A DNA stretch of 36,478 bases. It comes from UMGS687 sp964383665. Its GTDB lineage: Bacteria > Bacillota > Clostridia > Christensenellales > UBA1242. Shown here in pieces: positions 22,724-31,032 of the stretch (within the stretch, counting starts at the first letter, position 1; every line of letters starts with the position of its first letter). Made by a program: the position numbers and the translations under genes. The stretch spans positions 1 to 36,478 of the forward strand of contig CAYLHO010000006.1 of assembly GCA_964383665.1 (NCBI GenBank), read 5' to 3'. The notes below the pieces were generated by a model. The model did not search any database and was not told the DNA's origin. It saw only the letters and a list, made by a program, of their open reading frames with translations.

Positions 22724-23169
22724 TAAATCACCTCTGCTTTTCCGCCAACTTTCTCAATTTTTTCTTTAGCGGAAGCAGAGAATTTTTGTGCTTTAATAAC
22801 AAGAGGTTTTGTTAATTCCCCGTTGCCCAAAACTTTGAGACCATATGGCATAATTTTCCCAATAACTCTGTTTTCATACAAGAACTCTTGAGTTATTTCT
22901 GTGTTTGCTTCGAATTTATCTAAATCGCCAACGTTAACAGTTGCATATTCCTTTGTGAAATTTGCATTGTTAAATCCGCGAATTTTCATTCTACGGATAA
23001 GTGGAAGTTGTCCGCCTTCAAATCCTGGACGAACTCCTCCGCCGCTTCTAGCGTTTTGACCTTTGTGTCCTTTTCCACTTGTTTTTCCAAGACCACTTCC
23101 AATGCCACGGCCAAGTCTTTTTTCTGAAAAGCGTGAATTAGGTGCTGGTTGTAAATTTTGTATATACAT
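22723..23169 (-). CDS. rplO: 50S ribosomal protein L15 (uL15)
   Basis: Late-assembly protein of the large subunit, 148 residues. KRLGRGIGSGLGKTSGKGHKGQNARSGGG is the diagnostic glycine/basic N-terminus, shared by uL15 proteins. Its stop codon overlaps the secY ATG. Confidence 0.97.
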   Translation of the reverse strand: MYIQNLQPAPNSRFSEKRLGRGIGSGLGKTSGKGHKGQNARSGGGVRPGFEGGQLPLIRRMKIRGFNNANFTKEYATVNVGDLDKFEANTEITQEFLYENRVIGKIMPYGLKVLGNGELTKPLVIKAQKFSASAKEKIEKVGGKAEVI

Positions 23170-23180
23170 TTTTGCCCTCC

Positions 23181-23375
23181 TTAAACCTCTTCAACCAAAA
23201 CAAGATGCTTAACATGGAAAATGCTTCCACGAATGCTGTCGTTGTCTGGGAGAAGTTTTGTTTGGTTAAGTTTTGTAAGTCCTAATGCTTCAAGAATTTT
23301 AGCTTGTTTTTTGTTATAGCCAATAACGCTTTTAACATAAGTAACTTTTAACATTTTTTGTTTCTTTTCTGCCAT
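23181..23375 (-). CDS. rpmD: 50S ribosomal protein L30 (uL30)
   Basis: A 64-residue protein with VTYVKSVIGYNKKQAKILEALGL and the conserved SIRGSIFHVKHLV. Normal for the short bacterial form. Set between rpsE and rplO. Confidence 0.95.
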   Translation of the reverse strand: MAEKKQKMLKVTYVKSVIGYNKKQAKILEALGLTKLNQTKLLPDNDSIRGSIFHVKHLVLVEEV

Positions 23376-23385
23376 AATTCACCTC

Positions 23386-23994
23386 TTAAATTTCTTCAAC
23401 AGATTTTCCGCGAGCAAGTGCAACTTCTTCTTTTGTTCGAAGAGCTTCAAGCCCTTTAAGAGTTGCTCTTACGCAGTTAATCTTGTTTGTTGAGCCATGA
23501 ATTTTTGTAACAATATCTTTAACGCCTGCAAGTTCCAAAACAGCACGTGTTCCGCCCCCTGCAATAACTCCACAACCTTTCTTTGCTGGAAGCATCAAAA
23601 CTTTGCTTGTGCCATATTTTCCAACAATTTCGTGTGGGATCGTTCCGTTAACAATATTAATTTTCTTAAGGTTATTTTTTGCTTGAAGAGTTGCTTTGTC
23701 AATTGCAGCAGGAACTTCTTTAGCGCGTCCTGTTCCAATTCCAACTGTTCCTTTGTGGTCGCCAATAACAACAAGTGCGCTGAAACGCATTGTTCTTCCG
23801 CCTTTAACAACCTTAGTTACGCGGCGAACTGAAACAAGCGCTTTATCATATTCGCTGTCTTCGCGTCTTCTTTCGCGTCTTTCGCCGTTTTTCTTGTCGC
23901 GTTTAAAATCTTCGCGTCTTTTCTTTTCGTCTTTAACAACGTCTGCAACAACTTCTTGAGTTTCGACATTTTCATTTTTGATTTCTTCGTTCAT
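23386..23994 (-). CDS. rpsE: 30S ribosomal protein S5 (uS5)
   Basis: Decoding-fidelity protein of the small subunit, 202 residues. The core has VTKVVKGGRTMRFSALVVIGD, GTGRAKEVPAAIDKA and GCGVIAGGGTRAVLELAG. The first 45 residues are a charged tail rich in Glu, Lys and Arg (KNGERRERRRED), longer than in E. coli. Confidence 0.97.
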   Translation of the reverse strand: MNEEIKNENVETQEVVADVVKDEKKRREDFKRDKKNGERRERRREDSEYDKALVSVRRVTKVVKGGRTMRFSALVVIGDHKGTVGIGTGRAKEVPAAIDKATLQAKNNLKKINIVNGTIPHEIVGKYGTSKVLMLPAKKGCGVIAGGGTRAVLELAGVKDIVTKIHGSTNKINCVRATLKGLEALRTKEEVALARGKSVEEI

Positions 23995-24003
23995 AAATTC
24001 CTC

Positions 24004-24378
24004 CTAAAACTCCAAGCCAGCTTCTCTTGCGCTGTCTGCAAGAGCTTGAACTCTTCCAGTGTAGAGATAGCCGCCTCTGTCGAAAACAACAGCTTTAATT
24101 TTTTTCTTTAAAGCACGTTTTGCAAGATTTTCGCCAACAATTTGAGCTTGTTCTTTTCTGTTTTTGCCTTCAAAAGCTTTGTTAGCAACAAGTTCTTTAT
24201 CAATTGTTGAGCATGAAACTAATGTTACGCCTTTTTCATCATCGATGATTTGAGCATAAATTCCATTAAGACTTCTGTAAACTGCAAGTCTTGGAGTTGC
24301 GCTTGTTCCGCAAACTTTGTTTCTTATGCGGGCATGACGATTTTTTCTGATTTCGTTTTTATCTTGTCTATTAATCAT
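24004..24378 (-). CDS. rplR: 50S ribosomal protein L18 (uL18)
   Basis: 5S rRNA-binding protein, 124 residues. RKNRHARIRNKVCGTSATPRLAVYRS at the start and VVFDRGGYLYTGRVQALADSAREAGLEF at the end are standard. Confidence 0.97.
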   Translation of the reverse strand: MINRQDKNEIRKNRHARIRNKVCGTSATPRLAVYRSLNGIYAQIIDDEKGVTLVSCSTIDKELVANKAFEGKNRKEQAQIVGENLAKRALKKKIKAVVFDRGGYLYTGRVQALADSAREAGLEF

Positions 24379-24392
24379 TTTTCCTTAACTCC

Positions 24393-24938
24393 TTATTTCT
24401 TGCCTTTACCAGCAGTTTTACCTTGTTTTCTGATAACAACTTCGTCATCATATCTAACTCCATAGCCGTGATATGGTTCAACTGGTCTGAAGTCGCGAAT
24501 GTTTGAAGCAAGTTGTCCGACTTTTTGTTTGTCAATTCCCGTAATTTTGATGTCGTTTGCTGTTGGGCATTCAATTTTGATGCCTTCTGGTTCAACAACT
24601 TCAATTGGGTGGGAAAATCCCAAGTTTAAAACGAGTTTGTTGCCAGCTTTGTTTGCTTTATAACCAACGCCTTTAATTTGAAGGCTTTTTGAGAATCCTT
24701 CTTTAACACCTTTAACCATGTTTGCGATTAAAGCTCTGTAAAGGCCGTGTTTTGCTTTAACTTCGTTTTCGTCATTATTTCTTGTTAAAGTAATAATGTT
24801 GTTTTCAATGCTAACGTTAACATCGGAGAAATCTTGTGTTAAAGTTCCAAGAGGTCCTTTAACTGTTATTTGATTTCCTTCAATTGTTGCGCTAACTCCG
24901 TCTGGCATAACGATTGGATTTCTTCCTATTCTAGACAT
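24393..24938 (-). CDS. rplF: 50S ribosomal protein L6 (uL6)
   Basis: Large-subunit protein near the factor-binding site, 181 residues. Starts MSRIGRNPIVMPDGV and ends with RDFRPVEPYHGYGVRYDDEVVIRKQGKTAGKGKK. The ATG at 24938 follows AGGAGG by a normal distance; an in-frame codon at 24956 lies upstream of that site and is rejected. Confidence 0.96.
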   Translation of the reverse strand: MSRIGRNPIVMPDGVSATIEGNQITVKGPLGTLTQDFSDVNVSIENNIITLTRNNDENEVKAKHGLYRALIANMVKGVKEGFSKSLQIKGVGYKANKAGNKLVLNLGFSHPIEVVEPEGIKIECPTANDIKITGIDKQKVGQLASNIRDFRPVEPYHGYGVRYDDEVVIRKQGKTAGKGKK

Positions 24939-24949
24939 AACCTCTCCTC

Positions 24950-25348
24950 CTACCAAACGTAAGCAAGAACTTCGCCGCCAACTTTAAGTTCTCTTGCTTG
25001 TTTGTCTGTTAAAATTCCTTTGTTTGTTGAGATGATTGCAATTCCCATTCCGCCAATAACTTTAGGCAATTTATCAACGCTTGCATAAACTCTGAGGCCT
25101 GGTTTTGAAATTCTCTTCAAACCATAGATAACGCTGTTTCCGTTGTTATCATATTTGATTGCTATGTTAAGGTATTTAATCTTATCGTCTTCAACTTTTT
25201 CATAAGATTTGATATATCCTTCCTCAAGCAAAATCTTTGCAATTGCTTCCTTTTCTTTTGAAACAGGAACCAAAACGCTGTCGTGTTTTGCTGTTATAGC
25301 ATTTCTAAGTCTTGTTAGCATATCTGCTATTGGATCCGTAACTACCAT
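24950..25348 (-). CDS. rpsH: 30S ribosomal protein S8 (uS8)
   Basis: Central-domain 16S rRNA binder, 132 residues. DPIADMLTRLRNA and the C-terminal IISTNKGILTDKQARELKVGGEVLAYVW are diagnostic. The start at 25348 (MVVTDPIADM) has AAGGAGG 6 nt upstream; an earlier in-frame start at 25366 runs back into the rpsZ end. Confidence 0.96.
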   Translation of the reverse strand: MVVTDPIADMLTRLRNAITAKHDSVLVPVSKEKEAIAKILLEEGYIKSYEKVEDDKIKYLNIAIKYDNNGNSVIYGLKRISKPGLRVYASVDKLPKVIGGMGIAIISTNKGILTDKQARELKVGGEVLAYVW

Positions 25349-25359
25349 ACTTTTCCTCC

Positions 25360-25545
25360 TTACCAACTAGCCTTTTTAACGCCAGGGATTTCGCCCTTGT
25401 TTGCTTTTTCGCGGAAGCAAACTCTGCAAAGACCATATTTTTTCAAAACAGAATGTGGACGGCCACAAATTTCGCAGCGTGTGTATTCACGAGTTGAAAA
25501 TTTCTGTTTCTTTTGTTGTTTTTCAATTAAAGCTTTTTTTGCCAT
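25360..25545 (-). CDS. rpsZ: 30S ribosomal protein S14, zinc (type Z) form
   Basis: A 61-residue uS14 with the CEICGRPH and CRVCFRE cysteines of the zinc-dependent short form. The typical end is KGEIPGVKKASW. No zinc-independent paralogue is in this window. Confidence 0.96.
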   Translation of the reverse strand: MAKKALIEKQQKKQKFSTREYTRCEICGRPHSVLKKYGLCRVCFREKANKGEIPGVKKASW

Positions 25546-25553
25546 ATTCCCTC

Positions 25554-26099
25554 CTATCTATCCTTGAAAGGCATTCCAAGAGCCTCTAAAAGAGATAATG
25601 CCTCTGAATCCGACTTTGCAGTTGTTACGATCATAATGTCGAAACCTCTGATTTTTTCGATTTTATCATAGTTGATTTCTGGGAATATAAGTTGTTCTTT
25701 AATTCCAAGTGCATAGTTTCCATGTCCGTCGAAAGATTTTCTTGAAACTCCTCTGAAATCTCTAACTCTTGGAAGAGCAACAGAGATTAATTTATCAAGG
25801 AATTCATACATTCTTTCTCCGCGAAGTGTAACCTTTGCACCAATTTTCATGCCTTGTCTAACTTTGAAGTTAGAAATAGCTTTTTTAGCTTTTGTTGCAA
25901 CTGGTTTTTGTCCTGAAATAAGTCCAAGTTCGTCAATTGCAATTCCCAAGCTTTTTGAATTGTCCTTAACGTCGCCAAGTCCCATATTCAAAACAATTTT
26001 GTCAAGTTTTGGAACTTCGTTAACGTTTTTATAGCCATGAAGCTTCATAAGTTCAGGAACAATTTCATTTTTATAAGTTTCTTTCATTCTGTTAGCCAT
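25554..26099 (-). CDS. rplE: 50S ribosomal protein L5 (uL5)
   Basis: Binds 5S rRNA and contacts the P-site tRNA, 181 residues. DKIVLNMGLGDV, ISGQKPVATKAKKAISNFKVR and RDFRGVSRKSFDGHGNYALG are diagnostic. AGGAGG precedes the ATG. Confidence 0.97.
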   Translation of the reverse strand: MANRMKETYKNEIVPELMKLHGYKNVNEVPKLDKIVLNMGLGDVKDNSKSLGIAIDELGLISGQKPVATKAKKAISNFKVRQGMKIGAKVTLRGERMYEFLDKLISVALPRVRDFRGVSRKSFDGHGNYALGIKEQLIFPEINYDKIEKIRGFDIMIVTTAKSDSEALSLLEALGMPFKDR

Positions 26100-26110
26100 T
26101 GTTTTCCTCC

Positions 26111-26548
26111 TTACTCAGCCTTTTTAGCTTTAGCAGTTGATTTAGCTGCTGTTTTTGCAGGTTTTTCTGCCGACTTTTCTTCAGTTTTTGCAGTTTTAGC
26201 AGCTGCTTTTGCATCTTTCTTAACTGCTTTTGCGTGTTCTTTATCTAAACTTGCACCGCATTTCTTGCAAACTCTAACTTTTTTGCCGTCAACGTCTTTA
26301 TGTGCAACTCTTGTTGCTTTATCGCAACTTGGGCAAACAACCATAACGTTTGAAGAATCGATTGGGTTTGTTTGTTTAATAATTCCGCCTTTATCTTGAG
26401 CAGAACGAGGTTTTTTGTGTTTTGAAACAACATTAACGCCGTCAACAACAACTTTTAAAGATTTTGGAGAAGTTTCAAGAACTTTTCCTTTCTTTCCTTT
26501 GTCTTTTCCGGCAATAACAACAACATTGTCACCTTTTTTAATTTCCAT
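26111..26548 (-). CDS. rplX: 50S ribosomal protein L24 (uL24) with Ala/Lys-rich tail
   Basis: Assembly initiator near the exit tunnel, 145 residues; about 105 is usual. Residues 1-35 hold the KOW motif (GDNVVVIAGKDKGKKGKV), then GGIIKQTNPIDSSNVMVVCPSC and CKKCG form a zinc-ribbon-like pair common in this lineage. The last 40 residues are almost only Ala, Lys, Glu, Thr and Ser (KTAAKSTAKAKKAE), a histone-H1-like low-complexity tail. Confidence 0.95.
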   Translation of the reverse strand: MEIKKGDNVVVIAGKDKGKKGKVLETSPKSLKVVVDGVNVVSKHKKPRSAQDKGGIIKQTNPIDSSNVMVVCPSCDKATRVAHKDVDGKKVRVCKKCGASLDKEHAKAVKKDAKAAAKTAKTEEKSAEKPAKTAAKSTAKAKKAE

Positions 26549-26560
26549 ATCGACTTCCTC

Positions 26561-26929
26561 CTATAGTACTTCTGGCGCAAGCGAAATAATCTTCATATAG
26601 TTTTTATCACGAAGTTCTCTCGCAATAGGCCCGAAAATACGTGTTCCTTTTGGTTGTTTTTGATTGTCGATGATAACTGCTGCGTTGTCGTCGAAACGGA
26701 TATGTGTTCCATCTGGTCTTCTAAGACCTTTTGATGTTCTAACAATAACCGCTTTAACAACATCACCTTTCTTAACAACTCCGCCTGGAATTGCAGATTT
26801 AACTGATGCAACAATAACATCGCCGATGTTCCCGCTACGTCTGTAAGACCCGCCGAGAACACGAATACACATGATTTGTTTAGCGCCTGTGTTATCGGCA
26901 ACTTTTAATCTTGTTTGTGGTTGAACCAT
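26561..26929 (-). CDS. rplN: 50S ribosomal protein L14 (uL14)
   Basis: Interface protein of the large subunit, 122 residues. MVQPQTRLKVADNTGAK, then IRVLGGS and RIFGPIARELRDKNYMKIISLAPEVL are diagnostic. Confidence 0.97.
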   Translation of the reverse strand: MVQPQTRLKVADNTGAKQIMCIRVLGGSYRRSGNIGDVIVASVKSAIPGGVVKKGDVVKAVIVRTSKGLRRPDGTHIRFDDNAAVIIDNQKQPKGTRIFGPIARELRDKNYMKIISLAPEVL

Positions 26930-26940
26930 TTTTCTACCTC

Positions 26941-27207
26941 CTACTTCGCTTTCTCAACGATTCTGACTAAACGATTATATTTGTCTTTGCTTAATGGGCG
27001 TGTTTCCATAATTTCAACAGTGTCGCCAATTCCGCAAACGTTTTCTTCATCGTGAACTTTATATTTTTTTGTGCTCTTAACAACTTTCTTATAAATTGGG
27101 TGCTTTTTATTTTCAACAACAGCAACAACAACGGTTTTGTTCATTTTTCCAGCACTAACAACAATTCCTTGTTTAGTTGGTCTGCTATTTCTGATTTCTT
27201 TTTCCAT
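26941..27207 (-). CDS. rpsQ: 30S ribosomal protein S17 (uS17)
   Basis: OB-fold 16S rRNA binder, 88 residues. GIVVSAGKMNKTVVVAVV and DEENVCGIGDTVEIMETRPLSKDK are standard. Confidence 0.97.
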   Translation of the reverse strand: MEKEIRNSRPTKQGIVVSAGKMNKTVVVAVVENKKHPIYKKVVKSTKKYKVHDEENVCGIGDTVEIMETRPLSKDKYNRLVRIVEKAK

Positions 27208-27218
27208 ATTGTTTCTCC

Positions 27219-27422
27219 TTACCCATTAACCTTTTTGATTTCTCTTTCACGAATTATTGTTTTAACTCTTGCAATGTCTTTCTTCAAATTGTGAAGTTGC
27301 ATTGGGTTTGTTAAATTTCCTGTTGCATGAGAAAATCTTAAGTTAAAAAGTTCAGTTTTTAATTCTTGCTCTTTAGCAATTAATTCTTCTGTTGTTAAGT
27401 TTTTAACGTCATTTATTTTCAT
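27219..27422 (-). CDS. rpmC: 50S ribosomal protein L29 (uL29)
   Basis: A 67-residue helical-hairpin protein at the tunnel exit, where SRP docks. LTTEELIAKEQELKTELFNLRFSHATGNLTNP is diagnostic. Its ATG overlaps the rplP TGA by 4 nt, so it is probably translated by coupling. Confidence 0.96.
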   Translation of the reverse strand: MKINDVKNLTTEELIAKEQELKTELFNLRFSHATGNLTNPMQLHNLKKDIARVKTIIREREIKKVNG

Positions 27423-27859
27423 ACAGCACCACCTTCTGTTGTTACGGTTTCGTCCTGCTTCTTAATGATTTTTGTTTTGCATGGAAGTTTGTGGGATCCA
27501 AGTCTTAAAGCTTCCTTAGCAACTGCTTCTGGAACTCCAGCAATTTCAAAAAGAATTCTTCCTGGTTTAACAACTGCAACCCAGAATTCTGGAGAACCTT
27601 TTCCGCTTCCCATTCTTGTTTCAGCAGGTTTTTTTGTTACGGGTTTGTCTGGGAAAATTTTAATCCAAACTTTTCCGCCTCTTTTTGTGTAACGTGTTAT
27701 AGCAATACGAGCTGCTTCAATTTGATTTGATTTAATCCAGCATGGCTCTGTTGCAACGAGTCCTAATTCGCCATAAGCAAGTTTGTTTCCTCTTGTTGCA
27801 ACGCCTGTCATTCTGCCTCTGTGAACACGTCTTCTTTTAACTCTCTTAGGCATTAACAT
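27419..27859 (-). CDS. rplP: 50S ribosomal protein L16 (uL16)
   Basis: Organises the tRNA-binding region of the large subunit, 146 residues. It starts MLMPKRVKRRRVHRG, the usual L16 opening. GELGLVATEPCWIKSNQIEAARIAITR and RMGSGKGSPEFWVAVVKPGRI are diagnostic. Its start codon overlaps the rpsC stop codon, with AAGGAGG inside the rpsC 3' end. Confidence 0.97.
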   Translation of the reverse strand: MLMPKRVKRRRVHRGRMTGVATRGNKLAYGELGLVATEPCWIKSNQIEAARIAITRYTKRGGKVWIKIFPDKPVTKKPAETRMGSGKGSPEFWVAVVKPGRILFEIAGVPEAVAKEALRLGSHKLPCKTKIIKKQDETVTTEGGAV

Positions 27860-28527
27860 TAGTTCATACCTCCTTTGTTTTCAGCGGATTTTTTTCCAAG
27901 GATTTCACCCTTGTAAATCCAGCATTTAACTCCGAGCTTTCCATAGTTAGTGAATGCCGAAGCAACACCATAGTCAATGTCTGCTCTTAATGTGTGGAGT
28001 GGAAGAGATCCTTCCATATAGTTTTCGGTTCTAGCAATTGTGTTAGCTCCGTCAACAACTCCGCTAACTTGAACTTTACATCCTTTTGCGCCTGCTTTCA
28101 TAACACGTTGAATTGCTTGTTTCAAAGCTCTTCTGAAAGCAACACGTTTTTCAAGTTGGCTTGCAATTCCTTCTGCAACTAAAACTGCATCAAGATCTGG
28201 TTTTTTAACCTCTTTAACATTAACATAAAGAGCTTTTGCTCCAACCATTTTTGAAAGTTCTTTTTTAATTTCCTCAACTCCTGCGCCTTTTGTTCCAATG
28301 AGCATTCCAGGGCGTCCGGTGTTAAGAGTTACAACAACTTTTGTTGCAGTTCTTTCAATTTCAATGCTTGAAATTGCTGCATTATAGTATTTTTTCTTAA
28401 TAAAAGCACGAATGTTGTCATCTTCTTTAATGTATTTAGCAAAATCTTTTTTGTTTGCATACCAAGATGATTGCCAGCCTTTATTAACTCCAATTCTAAG
28501 TCCAACTGGACTAACTTTTTGTCCCAT
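27859..28527 (-). CDS. rpsC: 30S ribosomal protein S3 (uS3)
   Basis: mRNA-entry protein of the small subunit, 222 residues. MGQKVSPVGLRIGVNKGW, the KH-domain GRPGMLIGTKGAGVEEIKKEL and LHTLRADIDYGVASAFTNYGKLGVKCWIYKGEI are diagnostic. Confidence 0.97.
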   Translation of the reverse strand: MGQKVSPVGLRIGVNKGWQSSWYANKKDFAKYIKEDDNIRAFIKKKYYNAAISSIEIERTATKVVVTLNTGRPGMLIGTKGAGVEEIKKELSKMVGAKALYVNVKEVKKPDLDAVLVAEGIASQLEKRVAFRRALKQAIQRVMKAGAKGCKVQVSGVVDGANTIARTENYMEGSLPLHTLRADIDYGVASAFTNYGKLGVKCWIYKGEILGKKSAENKGGMN

Positions 28528-28536
28528 CTTGCCCTC

Positions 28537-28923
28537 CTATTCTCTACTGTCAAGCACAATTGTTATGTGGCTTGTTCTTTTTAACATTCTGTCTGCTCTG
28601 CCTCTTGCGCGGATGTTCAATCTTTTCATTGTTGGTCCTGGGCAAGCATATGCTTCAGCAACATAAAGGTCTGCTCTGTTCATTCCTTTGTTGTTTTCAG
28701 CATTTGCAATTGCAGATTTAAGGAGTTTTGCGCATTCAGCTGCTGCCGATTGTGGAGAATTTTCCAAAATAGCAAGAGCTGTTTCTGCATTTTTGCCTCT
28801 AACCAAGTCAAGAACAATTCTAACTTTGGAAGGGCTCATACGAACGTATTTAACCTTAGCATATGGGCGATTATCTTTGTTTGCCTTTCTTGCTTCGGCT
28901 TTTTCTCTAATTCTTGTTGCCAT
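28537..28923 (-). CDS. rplV: 50S ribosomal protein L22 (uL22)
   Basis: Lines the exit tunnel, 128 residues. AKVKYVRMSPSKVRIVLDLVRGKN and the C-terminal GPTMKRLNIRARGRADRMLKRTSHITIVL (the tunnel loop) are standard. Confidence 0.97.
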   Translation of the reverse strand: MATRIREKAEARKANKDNRPYAKVKYVRMSPSKVRIVLDLVRGKNAETALAILENSPQSAAAECAKLLKSAIANAENNKGMNRADLYVAEAYACPGPTMKRLNIRARGRADRMLKRTSHITIVLDSRE

Positions 28924-28934
28924 TTCTTATCCTC

Positions 28935-29237
28935 CTAATTTTTTGCCTTCATTGCAGCAACTTTGCCGCCCGACTTTTTGTCTCCTGCGTGACCTTTATA
29001 GGTTCTTGTTGGAGCAAACTCACCAAGTTTGTGTCCAATCATTTCTGCTGTGCAATAGACAGGAACATGTTTTTTTCCGTTGTAAACAGCAAATGTTGTT
29101 CCAACAAATTCTGGGTAGATAACTGATGATCTAGACCATGTTTTAATTGGTTTTTTGTTGCCTGATGCGTTGTTTTCTTCAACTTTTTTCATAAGTCTGT
29201 CAAACACATAAGGTTGTTTCTTTAACGATCTGCTCAT
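28935..29237 (-). CDS. rpsS: 30S ribosomal protein S19 (uS19)
   Basis: Head protein, 100 residues. MSRSLKKQPYVFDRLMKKV, then RSSVIYPEFVGTTFAVYNGKKHVPV and MIGHKLGEFAPTRTYKGH are diagnostic. Confidence 0.97.
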   Translation of the reverse strand: MSRSLKKQPYVFDRLMKKVEENNASGNKKPIKTWSRSSVIYPEFVGTTFAVYNGKKHVPVYCTAEMIGHKLGEFAPTRTYKGHAGDKKSGGKVAAMKAKN

Positions 29238-29246
29238 ATTCCTCTC

Positions 29247-30074
29247 CTACTTTTTCCTCTTAACAATTAACTTGTTAGAAGCTTTATTTTTCTTTCTTGT
29301 TCTAAGGCCAAGAGCTGGTTTACCCCATGGAGTAACTGGCGAAGCCATACCAACAGGGCTCTTACCTTCACCACCGCCGTGTGGGTGGTCATTAGGATTC
29401 ATAACAACACCGCGAACCGATGGACGAACTCCCATGTGTCTTTTTCTTCCTGCTTTTCCAAGAGAAACAAGTTCGTGATCCAAGTTTCCAACTTGACCAA
29501 CTGTTGCCTTGCATCTTGTTAAAACTTTTCTCATTTCGCCGCTTGGCATTCTAAGGGTTGCATATTTGCCTTCCTTAGCCATAAGTTGAACTTCAGCACC
29601 AGCGCTTCTTGCAAGTTGTCCACCTTTTCCTGGTTGAAGTTCGATGTTGTGAACAACAGAACCAACTGGGATATTTTCAAGTGGAAGTGCATTTCCAACT
29701 TTAATTTCTGCGTTTTCGCCAGACATAACAGTGTCGCCAACGTTAAGTCCAATTGGAGCCAAGATATATCTCTTTTCTCCGTCTGCATAAACTAAAAGTG
29801 CAATGTATGATGTTCTGTTTGGATCATATTCAATTGTTGCAACTTTTGCAGGGATTCCATCTTTATTTCTTTTGAAATCGATGATTCTATATTTTTTTCT
29901 GTTTCCTCCGCCAATATGACGAACGGTTATTCTTCCTTGTGCATTTCTTCCCGCTGTTTTCTTGATTTTAGCAAGCAAACTTTTTTCTGGTTTGTCGGTT
30001 GTTATCTCTTCGAAGGTTGCTGAAGAGTAAAATCTGCGGCCAGCACTTGTTGGATTACTTTTTTTAATAGCCAT
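29247..30074 (-). CDS. rplB: 50S ribosomal protein L2 (uL2)
   Basis: Peptidyl-transferase-associated protein, 275 residues. GRITVRHIGGGNRKKYRIIDFKR, PVGSVVHNIELQPGKGGQLARSAG and GVVMNPNDHPHGGGEGKSPVG (with the conserved His) are all present. Confidence 0.98.
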   Translation of the reverse strand: MAIKKSNPTSAGRRFYSSATFEEITTDKPEKSLLAKIKKTAGRNAQGRITVRHIGGGNRKKYRIIDFKRNKDGIPAKVATIEYDPNRTSYIALLVYADGEKRYILAPIGLNVGDTVMSGENAEIKVGNALPLENIPVGSVVHNIELQPGKGGQLARSAGAEVQLMAKEGKYATLRMPSGEMRKVLTRCKATVGQVGNLDHELVSLGKAGRKRHMGVRPSVRGVVMNPNDHPHGGGEGKSPVGMASPVTPWGKPALGLRTRKKNKASNKLIVKRKK

Positions 30075-30095
30075 TTCTTTATTCTCCTTTTAACC

Positions 30096-30398
30096 TTAAG
30101 ATAAACTTTCGAAGAATGCAATTGGTTTTGAATCGCTTGTTAAGGTTACAATTGCCTTTTTGAAGTCGCTTGTTTTCCCAACTGTTCTTCCGTTTTTAGT
30201 GTTTTGAGCTTTTTCATGCCCTTTAACATTTAACGTGTTAACTTTTTCAACTTTAACGTTGAAGATTTTTTCAACAGCGTTTCTAATGTCAATTTTTGTT
30301 GCGTTTTTGTCGACAACAAATGTGTAGATTTTATCGCTAATCTTTGCATAACTCTTTTCTGATAAAAGAGGTTTTTTAATGATGTCGTATGCGTTCAT
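30096..30398 (-). CDS. rplW: 50S ribosomal protein L23 (uL23)
   Basis: Docking site for SRP and trigger factor at the tunnel exit, 100 residues. DIIKKPLLSEKSYAKI and DIRNAVEKIFNVKVEKVNTL are diagnostic. The start codon shares one nt with the rplD stop codon. Confidence 0.97.
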   Translation of the reverse strand: MNAYDIIKKPLLSEKSYAKISDKIYTFVVDKNATKIDIRNAVEKIFNVKVEKVNTLNVKGHEKAQNTKNGRTVGKTSDFKKAIVTLTSDSKPIAFFESLS

Positions 30399-31024
30399 TA
30401 GTTATATGCCTCCTCTAATGATTTAACTGCCTCTTTTGTTAAAACAACTTTGCTGTTTGCAACAACGTCGTATGTTGACAAAAGTTCAGCAATTTGAATT
30501 TGAACATTTTGAAGGTTGCCAGCTGCTCTAAGTGCGTCTGCATTTTTTCCGTCTGTAACAATAACAACAGATTTATCAAATCCAAAAGCGTTTAAGAACT
30601 TAACAACTTCTTTTGTTTTTGGTTCTGCAAGTTTGAATTCGTCGATGAAAACAATTTCGTTTTGTCTAAGTTTTTCACTCATTGCAGAAGCAAATGCGAT
30701 TTTCTTAACTTGTTTATTAAGTTTCTTTGAGAAATCGCGTGGTTTTGGAGCGAAAACAACTCCGCCGCCCTTATATTCAGGCGATTTTGTTGAACCATGT
30801 CTTGCGCGTCCTGTGTGTTTTTGTCTGTATGGTTTTTTAGCATGTCCTCTAACTTCACTTCTTGTTAAAGTTGATTTTGTTCCTTGACGTTGATTTGCGT
30901 TGTAAGCAACAACAACTTCGTGAATTAAAGGTTCGTTGTATTCAACTGCGAAAAGGTTGTCTGAAAGATTCAATGTGCCAACTTCTTCGGCGTTCATATT
31001 AAAAAGTTTAGATTTCGTTGCCAT
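30398..31024 (-). CDS. rplD: 50S ribosomal protein L4 (uL4)
   Basis: Tunnel constriction protein, 208 residues; in E. coli also the repressor of this operon. RSEVRGHAKKPYRQKHTGRARHGSTKSP is the diagnostic tunnel loop, and the C-terminus has the usual LLSTYDVVANSKVVLTKEAV. The residues for leader binding cannot be judged from sequence. Confidence 0.97.
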   Translation of the reverse strand: MATKSKLFNMNAEEVGTLNLSDNLFAVEYNEPLIHEVVVAYNANQRQGTKSTLTRSEVRGHAKKPYRQKHTGRARHGSTKSPEYKGGGVVFAPKPRDFSKKLNKQVKKIAFASAMSEKLRQNEIVFIDEFKLAEPKTKEVVKFLNAFGFDKSVVIVTDGKNADALRAAGNLQNVQIQIAELLSTYDVVANSKVVLTKEAVKSLEEAYN

Positions 31025-31032
31025 ATTTCCTC

